Under the pieces are notes generated by a model. The model worked only from the letters and a program-made list of their open reading frames with translations, was not told the DNA's origin and made no database searches. 49,663 nucleotides of DNA from Sphingomonadales bacterium (GTDB lineage Bacteria; Pseudomonadota; Alphaproteobacteria; Sphingomonadales; Sphingomonadaceae), in the NCBI GenBank assembly GCA_006226685.1, contig SBGG01000103.1, forward strand, positions 1 through 49,663. Reading direction: 5' to 3'. Below, one piece after another: positions 34,497-43,609 of the stretch. How positions within the stretch are numbered: the stretch's first letter is position 1; each line of letters begins with the position of its first letter. The position numbers and the translations under genes are program-made.

Positions 34497-34521
34497 ACGG
34501 CGCTAGATATAGGAGATCAAC

Positions 34522-34842
34522 ATGGCCTGGGTTGCCCTTGTCATTGCCGGACTGTTCGAAATCATCTGGGCCGCAGCCATGAAACAGTCGGAAGGGTTTA
34601 CCCGTCTCGGCCCCACCGCGATCATGGCCGGCGGGATGGCGGTGAGTTTCGTTCTGCTCTCCTGGTCGATGCGATCGCTGCCGCTCGGCACCGCCTATGC
34701 GGTCTGGACCGGCATCGGCGCGGCCGGGGCCTTTATTATCGGCATCCTCTTTTTCGGAGAGGCGGCAAGCCCGTTGCGCCTTCTCGCCGCTCTCATGATT
34801 GTCGGCGGACTTATCCTGATGAAGGCGACAAGTCCGGGATAA
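34522..34842 (+). CDS. gdx: Small multidrug resistance family transporter, Gdx/SugE type (guanidinium exporter)
   Basis: This 106-aa four-helix membrane protein belongs to the SMR family. The first helix reads GLFEIIWAAAMKQSEGFTR, which carries the essential membrane Glu and the pattern typical of the Gdx (SugE) branch rather than EmrE. It would export guanidinium with proton exchange; quaternary-ammonium export by this branch is weak. Only 25 bases separate it from truA, so no guanidine riboswitch can fit upstream and it probably rides on the fmt-truA transcript. Its end overlaps the convergent acyltransferase pseudogene by 32 bp. Confidence 0.9.
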   Translation: MAWVALVIAGLFEIIWAAAMKQSEGFTRLGPTAIMAGGMAVSFVLLSWSMRSLPLGTAYAVWTGIGAAGAFIIGILFFGEAASPLRLLAALMIVGGLILMKATSPG

Positions 34843-35809
34843 GCGGCCGCGCTTCCGCATGCGGAGATATCGCATCCTGTCTCCGCCCTGCCCCTGCCTT
34901 CCGCGCTGTTATGCCAAACCAGCCCCCAACGGCAGGAACCCGTTGCAACATATGACAGGAGAGGATCAGGCTCAGCACAGCAACAAGCAATGTTACAGGC
35001 GCGGAAAGCCCCTGCGCGGTTGCGATCCCGATTATAAAGGGGTGCCAGAGATAATGAAAAAGGCTTTGCTGACCGAAGCCCGACAGCACCGGTATCCGAA
35101 CGGAAAACGCCCGCACCATAGGCAGCAAGGCGATCAGGCCGCTGTCCATCATCATCTGAGCCATCGTCCGGGAGACAGGATCGGCAACCTCATAAAGGCT
35201 CGCCCACAAGACTCCCCCTCCGCCCGCCAAAGCAAGCCCGAGCCAGCCCTGCCCCGGCACTGCCGCTCCGCGCGCGACCACCATGCCGAGAAAGAAAAAG
35301 AACGGGAAATGCAAGAAACGTCCGTCAAAGGAGAAAACCCCCTCCCCGACTGGCCCCGGCGGGACGATCAGCCCGTCGAGCGCCGCCACCGTGACCGGCG
35401 CGGCCAGCAGCATCAACCCGAGCGGCGGCAACCGCACCATTCGCGTCATCAGGATGAGAGAACAGAGCACCGGAATATATCAGAGATGGTAAGGCGCGCG
35501 CAAAAAGAGCGAAACCGGCGTCCACCAGTCGAGCGAACCGCCCCCCAGCAGCAAATACACGACCGCCGCCACCAGCCAGGGAAAGATCAGCCGACGGCCA
35601 TAACGTCCGGCCAGATCGGCAAAAGCCGCCGACCGCACCCGTTCCAGATTGAGCAGATAGCCCGACACGCCGACAAGCAAAGGCATGCGTATGCCCGACC
35701 CGATCCAGAAGGCGATATTCTGAACATGATTCACCTCGGCCACATGACCGATGATGACCCAGAGGATCAGCGCGCCCTTGAGCGCGTCGATACCCGGTGA
35801 TTTGCCCAT
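34811..35809 (-). pseudogene. Acyltransferase-3 family membrane protein, split by an in-frame TGA
   Basis: The reading frame begins at 35809 with MGKSPGIDALKGALILWVIIGHV, the start of an acyltransferase-3 protein, including its conserved His. It continues with hydrophobic helices up to LFLRAPYHL. There a TGA (35482-35480) stops it. In the same frame the protein resumes at once with YIPVLCSLILMTRM and runs through the remaining helices to 34811. In this family the segment is normally PYHLW(F/Y)xP, so a single TGG-to-TGA change of a conserved Trp explains the split. The whole frame would be about 332 aa. Either the gene is inactivated, the codon is read through, or the base is a sequencing error. 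Confidence 0.8.
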
Positions 35810-35993
35810 GCGGAACGCCCCTGGCCCGTTACAAGCCGGTAAATTTAACCCTCCGCCCTTGCGAAAGACTTAATAGCGATGCTCGACGGACGCGACGCGT
35901 CGGGTATGGGGCAGGTCCATGCGGCGGCTGAATCTTTCGGGGGTGCACTGCGTCACCATCGACGCAACCGGGCATCAATTGCTTGACACGGGC

Positions 35994-37880
35994 TCAGGCG
36001 AAAAGACGCGTCAGGCTTCGGTCGAGCATCAGCAATTGCCAGAGCAGGCGGCCATGCTCGGCCCGCCCCGCCTTATGGTCATCGGCAATCCCGGCCATCG
36101 CTTTCCCATCGAACCAGCCACTTGTCGCCAGCGCCGACCCGCTCGCCACCGCCTCCCCGGCGAGCGGACCGCGGAACCATTGAGAGACCGGCGCAACAAA
36201 CCCCATTTTGTCGCGGTAGAGAATATCATGCGGCAGATAGGCCTCCATCGCCCGTTTCATCAGATATTTGCCGCTATTCCCATGGAGGCGCTGGCTGACC
36301 GGCAGGCGTGCGCCAAATTCGACAAGCCGATAATCGAGCAGCGGTTCGCGCGCCTCAAGGCCAACCGCCATGCTCATCCGATCGGTTCTGGTCAATATAT
36401 CACCGGGAAGCCAGATTTTGAGGTCCGCATATTGGGCACGGTCGAGTGGATCGCGTGCCGGGGCACTTTCCATCGCCGTCACGATCCGGTCCTCGGCGCG
36501 ATGGCCGGAAATGGCCCGCGCGAAATCGGCGCTGTAAAGCCGATGCCGCATTTCGGGTGGCGTAAAGCCAACCGAGCGGGCATAGGCCTCCGCCCCGCTC
36601 ATCCCCAGCTCCTGAAAGGTCGACTTCGCGCGCAGAAACCGCGGCGCCCAATCCGCCCTGGGATAAAGCCTGCCCAATGTGCCGAAGACGGGCGTGCGCA
36701 CCGATGCCGGTATCAGGCGGCGCATCGCCTCTCCGCGATGCTGGCGCAAATGGCGGCGATCGCCTGCAAATATCTCGTCCGCGCCATCGCTGGAAAGCGC
36801 CACCGTCACCTCTTCCCGCGCCAATTGGCACAAACGATAGGTGCGCAGCGCCGAGGCATCGGCAAAGGGCTCGTCAAAATGGGCGACCAGCGTATCGATC
36901 AGGCCGAAATCATCGGGCGAAACGATGCGCGTGCGATGATCGGTCGCGAAACGGCGCGCCACATGATCGGCATGAACGCGCTCATCCAGCCCCGGACCAT
37001 CAAAGCCGATGGTGCAGGTGCGCACCGCCTGCCGCGATGCCTCCGCCATCAGCGCCACGACACTGCTGCTGTCCACTCCGCCGGAAAGGAACGCCCCCAC
37101 CGGCACATCCGCCACCATGCGGGACCGCACCGCCTCCTGCATCAAATGGGTCAGTTCCCCGGCCAGCGCCGCCGGTCTGGCGGTCGAACGATCGGCGAAG
37201 TTCACATCCCAATATCGGCGTGGCGCGGGCATTTCCCTGCCACACACCAGCCGTAAATGCTCGCCCGCGCCCAGCTTTTTCACGCCCGCGACGATACAGG
37301 CGTCATCCGGCACATAACCAAGCGCGAGATAATCCTCGATCGCCGTCAGGCTCGGCTCCCGCCGCAACAGCGGGTGAACGAGCAGCGCCTTCAGTTCCGA
37401 ACCGAAGATGATGCTGCCGTCCGATAAAGGCGCATAATAAAGCGGCTTGACCCCAAGCCGGTCGCGCGCCAGCCAGAGCGACCGGGTGCCCTTGTCATAA
37501 AGGGCGAAAGCGAACATGCCGTTGAAACGGTGAATGCACTCCTCACCCCATTGACGATAGGCATGGAGGATGACCTCCGTGTCGCCATGGGTCCGGAAAA
37601 CATGCCCGCGCGCCTCCAGTTCGCCCCGAATCTCCGCGAAATTATAGACTTCGCCATCATAGGTGACGATCAGGCTCTCATCGGAATTGGCCATGGGCTG
37701 CGCGCCGGCGGCAAGATTGATGATCGACAGACGGTGATGTCCCAGCCCCACGCCCGGGGCGGTCCACACGCCCGATCCGTCCGGCCCGCGATACGGCATG
37801 ACGTCGATCATCCGCCGAACCCGCGCCGGATCGACCGGTTTTGCCGTTTCGATATGGAAAATACCTGCGATGCCGCCCAT
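35994..37880 (-). CDS. XrtA/PEP-CTERM-associated asparagine-synthase-like amidotransferase lacking the catalytic Cys
   Basis: This 628-aa class-II amidotransferase has the AsnB architecture. The N-terminal glutaminase-like domain (to about 210) keeps HHRLSIINL (R50) and HGDTEVI (D100). The C-terminal synthetase domain has the PP-loop LSGGVDSSS (265-273) and SSDGADEIFAGD. It closely fits the exosortase-A-associated amidotransferase subgroup, thought to modify exopolysaccharide or its precursor. The second residue should be the nucleophile Cys, but the gene reads MGGIAGIF. The oxyanion-hole Asn of the NGEIYN motif is replaced as well (YDGEVYN). Glutamine hydrolysis is therefore probably lost, and free ammonia or another donor would be needed. 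Confidence 0.85.
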   Translation of the reverse strand: MGGIAGIFHIETAKPVDPARVRRMIDVMPYRGPDGSGVWTAPGVGLGHHRLSIINLAAGAQPMANSDESLIVTYDGEVYNFAEIRGELEARGHVFRTHGDTEVILHAYRQWGEECIHRFNGMFAFALYDKGTRSLWLARDRLGVKPLYYAPLSDGSIIFGSELKALLVHPLLRREPSLTAIEDYLALGYVPDDACIVAGVKKLGAGEHLRLVCGREMPAPRRYWDVNFADRSTARPAALAGELTHLMQEAVRSRMVADVPVGAFLSGGVDSSSVVALMAEASRQAVRTCTIGFDGPGLDERVHADHVARRFATDHRTRIVSPDDFGLIDTLVAHFDEPFADASALRTYRLCQLAREEVTVALSSDGADEIFAGDRRHLRQHRGEAMRRLIPASVRTPVFGTLGRLYPRADWAPRFLRAKSTFQELGMSGAEAYARSVGFTPPEMRHRLYSADFARAISGHRAEDRIVTAMESAPARDPLDRAQYADLKIWLPGDILTRTDRMSMAVGLEAREPLLDYRLVEFGARLPVSQRLHGNSGKYLMKRAMEAYLPHDILYRDKMGFVAPVSQWFRGPLAGEAVASGSALATSGWFDGKAMAGIADDHKAGRAEHGRLLWQLLMLDRSLTRLFA

Positions 37881-38010
37881 CGCGAATCCATTAGAGCATT
37901 TTCAAGGCAGATGGGAAGATCAGACCATCCGCAAAAATGGCGCGCTCATCGATCGAAAAGCTCCGCGCGCGACAGCCCTCCACTGGCGCGACGGTGACCG
38001 AACCAATATG

Positions 38011-39258
38011 TCAGGCGGTTCGCGCCGCGGCTTCCTCGCTTTCGACCCAGTCAACGAGCAGGGTCAGCACCCGGCGCAAGGCGGCCTCCTGATCTTCGGT
38101 GCTGGCCTCGATCGTCGCGACTCTTGCCTCCAGCCGGGCCAGCCGGTCAAGCAAAGCCCGCTGATCGCCGTTCAGTTCGGTCGTCAGGCTGATCGCACGG
38201 CGCAGATCTTCCAATTCGTCCCTGATCCGGTGCAATTCGAAATCATCCCGAACCGCCTCAGCGGCACGTCCATCCGCACCATGCGCCGGCTCTTCCACCG
38301 GTCCGCTTTCCTGTTCGACGGCGGCGAAGGCAGCATATTCAGTCATGCCATCCTCCATGCCGGTCACAGGCTGCGCCATATGATCGGCGGAGGCCTTCTG
38401 CTCTTCGTAAACAGAAGCGATCGCCTCGCCCGGTTCCATCCCGATCGCTTCGCCCAACCCCATGTCGGCGACGACGGCCTCGACCACCTGCGCCTCCACC
38501 TCATGCAGCCGGTCCACCGCCCCCAGCAGGAGCACCCGGCTCATCAACGCATTTATCCGGCGCGGAACGCCGCCGGTCGCGCGGTAAATAGCGGGAAAGA
38601 CATCTGCCGAAAAGCGCGGGTCATTGTTCCAGCCCACCAGCGACAGGCGATGCGTAACATAAGGTTCGATCTCGCTCGCCAGCATCGGTTCCAGATGATG
38701 GGTCGCGATCACCCGCTGCTGCAACTGCTCCATCTCCGGCGCATGGAGCAGATCGCGAAATTCCGGCTGACCGAGCAGGAAAATCTGCAATAGCGACTGG
38801 CCGCCAAGCTGAAAATTGCTCAGCATCCGCAATTCCTCCACCGCCGAAGCTGGCAGATTCTGCGCCTCGTCGACGATCAGCAGCGTACGCAACCCCTTGC
38901 GCGCCTGCGCATGCAGAAACGCCTCGATCCGCTGCAATAATTGCGCTTTGGGCAGCATTTCATCGGTAATGCCGAAGCCCTGGGCGACAAGGCGTAGCAT
39001 ATCGTCCCCCTCGACCTGGGTCGAAGCGATCTTGACCGCGGTCAGGCGCGCAGGGTCGATCGTCGCCATCACATGGGCGACCAGCGTTGTCTTACCCGCA
39101 CCGATATCGCCGGTGATAACGATGAAGCCCTCCCCCTGCGCCAGTCCATAGCCGAGATAGGAGAGCGCCTTGCGATGCGTCGCGCTTTCGAAATAAAAAT
39201 GCGGGTCGGGCGTCAGCTGGAACGGTCGTCCCTTAAACCCGTAAAACTGATCATACAT
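38011..39258 (-). CDS. XrtA-associated (PEP-CTERM locus) ExeA-like AAA ATPase
   Basis: This is a 415-aa ATPase of the ExeA/GspA-like type that accompanies exosortase-A polysaccharide loci. It opens with MYDQFYGFKGRPFQLTPDP; Walker A is GDIGAGKTT (50-58), Walker B is LLIVDEAQNL (126-135), and sensor regions follow. The first 270 residues form the AAA domain. The remainder is an acidic, probably disordered linker and a C-terminal coiled coil (about 335-400) that is longer than in minimal members. Its role in the secretion or assembly machine is not established. It is 17 bases downstream of a small lipoprotein gene. Confidence 0.88.
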   Translation of the reverse strand: MYDQFYGFKGRPFQLTPDPHFYFESATHRKALSYLGYGLAQGEGFIVITGDIGAGKTTLVAHVMATIDPARLTAVKIASTQVEGDDMLRLVAQGFGITDEMLPKAQLLQRIEAFLHAQARKGLRTLLIVDEAQNLPASAVEELRMLSNFQLGGQSLLQIFLLGQPEFRDLLHAPEMEQLQQRVIATHHLEPMLASEIEPYVTHRLSLVGWNNDPRFSADVFPAIYRATGGVPRRINALMSRVLLLGAVDRLHEVEAQVVEAVVADMGLGEAIGMEPGEAIASVYEEQKASADHMAQPVTGMEDGMTEYAAFAAVEQESGPVEEPAHGADGRAAEAVRDDFELHRIRDELEDLRRAISLTTELNGDQRALLDRLARLEARVATIEASTEDQEAALRRVLTLLVDWVESEEAAARTA

Positions 39259-39275
39259 GTCCCGGTTCTCTTTCG

Positions 39276-39497
39276 TCAGAACTGATATTTCTGGCCGATC
39301 TGCGCCAGCAGGAACACGGCCGGCCCATCCGGCGGGCCGATCATATGTCCCTCGCCCGCTCCTTCCCGCACCGATGCGGAGAAAGCGAACGGCAATCCTG
39401 CTACGCCCTGCCCACCGGCACAGCCGGTCAGGGCCAGCGCCGGCAACGTAACGGCAACGAAAAACCGCGAAATATGGCAGAAACCCAGGTCACCCAC
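39276..39497 (-). CDS. Small lipoprotein upstream of the XrtA-associated ATPase
   Basis: From the GTG at 39497, preceded by GGAGG with six bases spacing, this is a 73-aa protein. Its signal peptide ends in the lipobox ALTGC (lipidated Cys26). The mature part has only about 48 residues, Gly/Ala-rich in the first half, and ends LLAQIGQKYQF with a terminal Phe like an outer-membrane beta-strand. I do not recognise the family. The 17-base gap to the ATPase gene suggests joint transcription. It may be a degenerate relic of the larger beta-barrel protein that often stands here in PEP-CTERM loci, or a real small envelope protein. Confidence 0.6.
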   Translation of the reverse strand: MGDLGFCHISRFFVAVTLPALALTGCAGGQGVAGLPFAFSASVREGAGEGHMIGPPDGPAVFLLAQIGQKYQF

Positions 39498-39665
39498 CTT
39501 TTTCCTCCACGGCCCGTTGCGCCTGCCTTCCCAGGAAAAGAAGGCATAATGTTCCATGCTCAGGCGCATCCTTATGAAGTCAAAGGGTGAAAATAGCGTT
39601 AGTGCTGGCTGCTGCCCTTCGGTCAATCTTCGAGGGTAAGGTAATAATTACAATGGCTTTACCTG

Positions 39666-40898
39666 CTATCCGACCAGCATTTCATGCGGCGGCGGATGGC
39701 CGAGAAACGCGGTTGGAGAAGCCGTCGCCCCATAGGCCCCTGCAAGGAAGATCGCGATCACATCCCCCGGCTCCACTTCGGGCAACATCACCTTATCGGC
39801 CAGCCGGTCGAGCGGCGTGCACAGGCACCCGACAACCGTGACCGGCCTGTCCGAGGGTTCCGCCCCGAATTTATTGGCGACCGCCACCGGATAGTTGCGG
39901 CGAACCACCGTGCCGAAATTACCGCTTGCCGCGAGCTGATGATGCAGACCGCCATCGACCACGGCGAAACGTTCGCCATGGCTTTCCTTCACATCCACCA
40001 CGCGGGTGAGGTACACCCCGGCTTCGGCGACGAGATACCGCCCCAGTTCGATCGCGAACGCGCTCTCCTCCAATATTTCGGGCGGCAGGGTGAGCGCCTC
40101 TTCCAGCGCCAGCCCGACCGCGCGGGGATCGAGCGGCAGGTCGCCGGGGAAATAGGGTACGCCGAACCCTCCCCCCAGATTGACGAGCGGCGGCGTGCGG
40201 CCGACCTCTTCGGACAGGCGCGCCGCCAGCGCCAGCGTCTGCGCCTGTGCCTCGATGATCGCCGCCGGATCGAGCGCCTGAGACCCCGCGAAAATATGCC
40301 ATCCGCGCCAGTCCGCCCCGGCAAAGATCACTTCCCGGGCAAGCCGCGCGGCGCGGTCGGCATCGATACCGAAAGGCTTCGCGCCGCCGCCCATCTTCAT
40401 GCCCGATCCCTTGAGATCGAAATCCGGATTGACCCGAACGGCCAGACGCGGCGTCATGCCGGTCGCATCGCCAATGGCCAGCGCCCGCGTCGCCTCTCCC
40501 TCGGATTCGAGGTTGATCGTCGCCCCGGCCATGATCGCGGCGCGCAATTCATCGTCGCGCTTGCCCGGCCCGGCGAAACTGATCCGGGCCGGGTCCACCC
40601 CGGCCTCCATCGCGCGCGCCAGTTCTCCGCCCGACGCGACATCGAAACCGTCGACAAGGCCTGCCATCTTCGCCAGCAAGGGCGGAAAAGGATTGGCCTT
40701 CATCGCATAGTGAAGGTGCAGCCCGTCCGGCATTGCCAGCCGCAAGCGGCCGACCGTCGCCCGCACGATCCCCATGTCATAGACGAACAGCGGCGTATCG
40801 CCCGCCTCCCCGATCAACGAGGCCGCGCCGCAATCGCCGATCAGCATCATGCCATCCTCGACCTCGAACCAAGGCGGAATCGGCCCCATCGGCTTCAT
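39666..40898 (-). CDS. PLP-dependent decarboxylase, exosortase-A system associated
   Basis: This 410-aa fold-type-III enzyme is related to diaminopimelate and ornithine decarboxylases. The PLP lysine lies in HYAMKANPFPPLL. GFDVASGGEL, the Gly-rich phosphate-binding segment VNLGGGFGVPYFPGD and the C-terminal VGCLCTPLDRL with catalytic Cys are all present. GAGGAG precedes the ATG at 40898 by eight bases; the longer frame from 40961 would overlap the ligase. The gene starts four bases after the ligase stop. This decarboxylase-ligase pair is a marker of exosortase-A loci and presumably makes an amine that decorates a surface product; the substrate is unknown. Confidence 0.9.
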   Translation of the reverse strand: MKPMGPIPPWFEVEDGMMLIGDCGAASLIGEAGDTPLFVYDMGIVRATVGRLRLAMPDGLHLHYAMKANPFPPLLAKMAGLVDGFDVASGGELARAMEAGVDPARISFAGPGKRDDELRAAIMAGATINLESEGEATRALAIGDATGMTPRLAVRVNPDFDLKGSGMKMGGGAKPFGIDADRAARLAREVIFAGADWRGWHIFAGSQALDPAAIIEAQAQTLALAARLSEEVGRTPPLVNLGGGFGVPYFPGDLPLDPRAVGLALEEALTLPPEILEESAFAIELGRYLVAEAGVYLTRVVDVKESHGERFAVVDGGLHHQLAASGNFGTVVRRNYPVAVANKFGAEPSDRPVTVVGCLCTPLDRLADKVMLPEVEPGDVIAIFLAGAYGATASPTAFLGHPPPHEMLVG

Positions 40899-40902
40899 AT
40901 CG

Positions 40903-42426
40903 TCATCTCCTCGTCTCATTCCCATGGTCGGCGGCCAGCCTGACCCGATCAATCTTGCCATTCGGATTGCGCGGAAAGGCCTCCACCCGATGGATCTCTC
41001 GCGGCATCATGAAATTGGGCAGTTCCACCTTCAGATGATGGCGCAAGCTCGCCTCGATCGCTTCCGCGTCGCCGCCTTTATCGATCCGGACGAGCAACAG
41101 CACTGCCTGCCCCAGCCGATTGTCGGGCACACCGATCGCCACGGCCTCGGCTACCCCGGCGACGCCCTGCGCCACCTCTTCTATCTCGGTCGGACTGATC
41201 CGGTTGCCCGCCGATTTTATCATCGCGTCCGCACGCCCGACGAAATAGAGCAGCCCGTCGGCCTCCCTGCGGACCGTATCGCCGGACCAGACAGCCCGGC
41301 CGTCATAGCTGGAAGAAGGCGGCGCCGGACGAAATCTTTCGGCGGTGCGCACCGGATCATTCCAATAGCCCATTGCCACGAGCGGACCGCAATGAACCAG
41401 TTCCCCCGGCTCGCCATCATCGGCGATGCTGCCGTCAGGACGGCAAATGAGAATTTCGGCATGGGGAATCGCTCTCCCCATGCTTTCGGGATGGCTCGCC
41501 ACCAGTTCGGGCGGCAGATAAGTCGATCGAAAGGCCTCGGTCAGACCATACATCGGATAAATATCGGCATTGGGAAACAGTGCGCGCAGCTTGTGCACCA
41601 GCGCCGTCGTCAGCGCACCGCCGCTATTGGTGATCCGGCGCATCCTCGCCGCCGTCGCCTCCGGCCAGTCCGTCTCCACCAGTTGCACCCAGAGCGGCGG
41701 CACCCCGGCCAGCGTGGTGATTTCCTCGCGCTCGACCGCCTTCACGACATCGCGCGCTGTCAGGTAATCGAGCGGCACGACGGTTCCGCCCGCCGCCCAG
41801 GTCGAAAAAAGCTGGTTCTGGCCATAATCGAAACTGAACGGCAGCACCGCCAACACCCTGTCTTGTGGTGTGAGGCGCAAATAATCCGCCACCGATACCG
41901 CGCCCAACCAGAGATTGGCGTGGGACAGCATCACACCCTTGGGCTTGCCAGTCGATCCGCTGGTGTAAAGAATGGCGGCAAGACTGGCGGGATCGGCATC
42001 ACTGGGCGGCAGGGGCTCATACGCCTCCATCGCGGCGATCACTTCGGCCTCAGGCAGAACGGCGCAGCCTTCCGGCACATCCCCCGCACCAAAGGCGGCA
42101 AGGCGGCTCTGCGTCGCGATCAGCAGCAGCGCACCGCTATCGGCAAGAATATGCGCAACCTGCGCATGTTTGAGCAGCGGATTGACCGGCACATGAACCA
42201 GCCCCGCCCGCGGTGCGGCTAGCGGCATGAGCACCGCCAGCCGCCCCTTGGCAACCCAGCTTGCCACCCTCGCCCCGGCGGGAAAAGCCTGCTTGGCAAG
42301 CCATGTGGCAAGACGCCCTACCGCACGGTCCAGCTCGGCATAGCTCATCGCTCCGGCTTTCCCGGCCAGCGCCGGATGATCGGCCCCGCCCATCGTCAAC
42401 AGATGGTCAACAGGCCGTACGGCCAT
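40903..42426 (-). CDS. Acyl-CoA ligase (AMP-forming), exosortase-A system associated
   Basis: This is a 507-aa member of the adenylate-forming superfamily. The ATP-binding P-loop is ILYTSGSTGKPKGVMLSHAN, MYGLTEAFRST forms the A5 region, WSGDTVRREADGLLYFVGRADAMIKSAG the A7/A8 region, and NPNGKIDRVRL carries the catalytic Lys near the C-terminus. It probably activates an acid and loads it on the acyl carrier protein encoded 1.2 kb away. The ATG at 42426 has GAGG nine bases upstream; the frame opens at a GTG at 42447. It is the first gene of a minus-strand unit and is divergent from the FemAB-like gene. Confidence 0.9.
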   Translation of the reverse strand: MAVRPVDHLLTMGGADHPALAGKAGAMSYAELDRAVGRLATWLAKQAFPAGARVASWVAKGRLAVLMPLAAPRAGLVHVPVNPLLKHAQVAHILADSGALLLIATQSRLAAFGAGDVPEGCAVLPEAEVIAAMEAYEPLPPSDADPASLAAILYTSGSTGKPKGVMLSHANLWLGAVSVADYLRLTPQDRVLAVLPFSFDYGQNQLFSTWAAGGTVVPLDYLTARDVVKAVEREEITTLAGVPPLWVQLVETDWPEATAARMRRITNSGGALTTALVHKLRALFPNADIYPMYGLTEAFRSTYLPPELVASHPESMGRAIPHAEILICRPDGSIADDGEPGELVHCGPLVAMGYWNDPVRTAERFRPAPPSSSYDGRAVWSGDTVRREADGLLYFVGRADAMIKSAGNRISPTEIEEVAQGVAGVAEAVAIGVPDNRLGQAVLLLVRIDKGGDAEAIEASLRHHLKVELPNFMMPREIHRVEAFPRNPNGKIDRVRLAADHGNETRR

Positions 42427-42579
42427 CTCGCTTAACCTCATTTGCACGACTTCACGCTATAATGATCGCCGCCATCGTGGTGGATTTGAAATGCGCTTCC
42501 TGCCCATCCGGCAATGCAGCGAACTTCGGATTCGAACCATCAGCGGGATAGAGACAATCGCCAGACAAGGGAAGATCGG

Positions 42580-43593
42580 GTGTCAGCCATCGAGTCGCCA
42601 GACAACACATATCGGTTCCCCGGCATGACCATTCCGGCCCCCGGCGCCGGTTATGGTTTCCAGCGCCGGGTCTGGTTCGATATGCTGGCCTCTCATTGCT
42701 TCGCCGACAGGCGCTACTTGTGCCCTCATGCCGCAGCGGATGGAGCGATGGTTACACTGCCCCTGATCGAGCAGGAAGGGCAACTCAACGCGCTCGCCAA
42801 TTATTACAGCTTTGCCTATGGCCCGATCATTGATGGCTCCCCATCACCCGACACATGTCTGGCCCTTATGGGGCGGATCGCCGGGCAATTGCGTCAGGAG
42901 CATGATCGGATCAGTCTCTATCCGCTGCCGGATCATGACGGCACGGCCCGGATGATGCGTCAGGCCTTTGCATCGGCGGGATGGATCGCCCTGCTCACCG
43001 ATCAGGGCAGCAACCATATCCTGCAGCTGAACCGACGCGATTTCGCGACCTATTGGGCCGGACGCCCCCGTGCATTGCAGACAACGGTAGAGCACAAAGG
43101 CCGCACCACCCCCTATTGCTTCACCATCCATAACCGGCTGACGAATGCTTTGTGGCAGGACTATCTGACGGTTCACGCTGCAAGCTGGAAAAATGCCGAA
43201 CCCTGGCCCGACATGGTGCGCGCGATCGCCGAGGAAGCCGCCAGCCGGGGCGCCCTGCGATTCGGTATCGCCCGGGCAGAAGGACGGCCGATCGCCGCAC
43301 AGATCTGGACGATCGAAGGAACAACCGCCTGCATCCACAAGATCGCACATAACAGCACGCAGGACCGGAATTCCCCCGGAACCCTGCTCGCCCACCATAT
43401 GTTCCGACATATGATCGACCGGGAAAAGATCGAACAGATCGACCATGGCACCGGCAATAATGCCTGTAAACGGGACTGGATGGAACAGGAACGGCCGATG
43501 CTCCGTCTCGATTGTTTCAACCCGCATAAGGCCGCCCTGTGGCTTCCCGCGCTGAGAACCCGCATTTCAAAGCTTGTCCGAAGGCCGAGTTGA
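42580..43593 (+). CDS. FemAB/CelD-like GNAT-fold acyltransferase, XrtA associated
   Basis: This 337-aa protein has the duplicated GNAT fold of the FemAB/BcsL group. The C-terminal half shows the key segments RPIAAQIWTIEGTTACIHKIAHN, SPGTLLAHHMFRHMID and IDHGTGNNACKRDWM. Such proteins transfer an acyl or aminoacyl group, and a FemAB-like member is a constant part of exosortase-A loci. The GTG at 42580 has GGGAAG five bases upstream. The 3' end overlaps the open frame of the ACP gene, so the two plus-strand genes form one unit. Donor and acceptor are unknown; the ACP and ligase next door suggest an ACP-bound donor. Confidence 0.82.
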   Translation: MSAIESPDNTYRFPGMTIPAPGAGYGFQRRVWFDMLASHCFADRRYLCPHAAADGAMVTLPLIEQEGQLNALANYYSFAYGPIIDGSPSPDTCLALMGRIAGQLRQEHDRISLYPLPDHDGTARMMRQAFASAGWIALLTDQGSNHILQLNRRDFATYWAGRPRALQTTVEHKGRTTPYCFTIHNRLTNALWQDYLTVHAASWKNAEPWPDMVRAIAEEAASRGALRFGIARAEGRPIAAQIWTIEGTTACIHKIAHNSTQDRNSPGTLLAHHMFRHMIDREKIEQIDHGTGNNACKRDWMEQERPMLRLDCFNPHKAALWLPALRTRISKLVRRPS

Positions 43594-43609
43594 GGCTAGA
43601 GCGCGCGGA

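Noticed and set aside
34497..34521. Guanidine riboswitch before the Gdx gene
   Set aside because: Only 25 bases separate truA and gdx, too few for any known guanidine aptamer.
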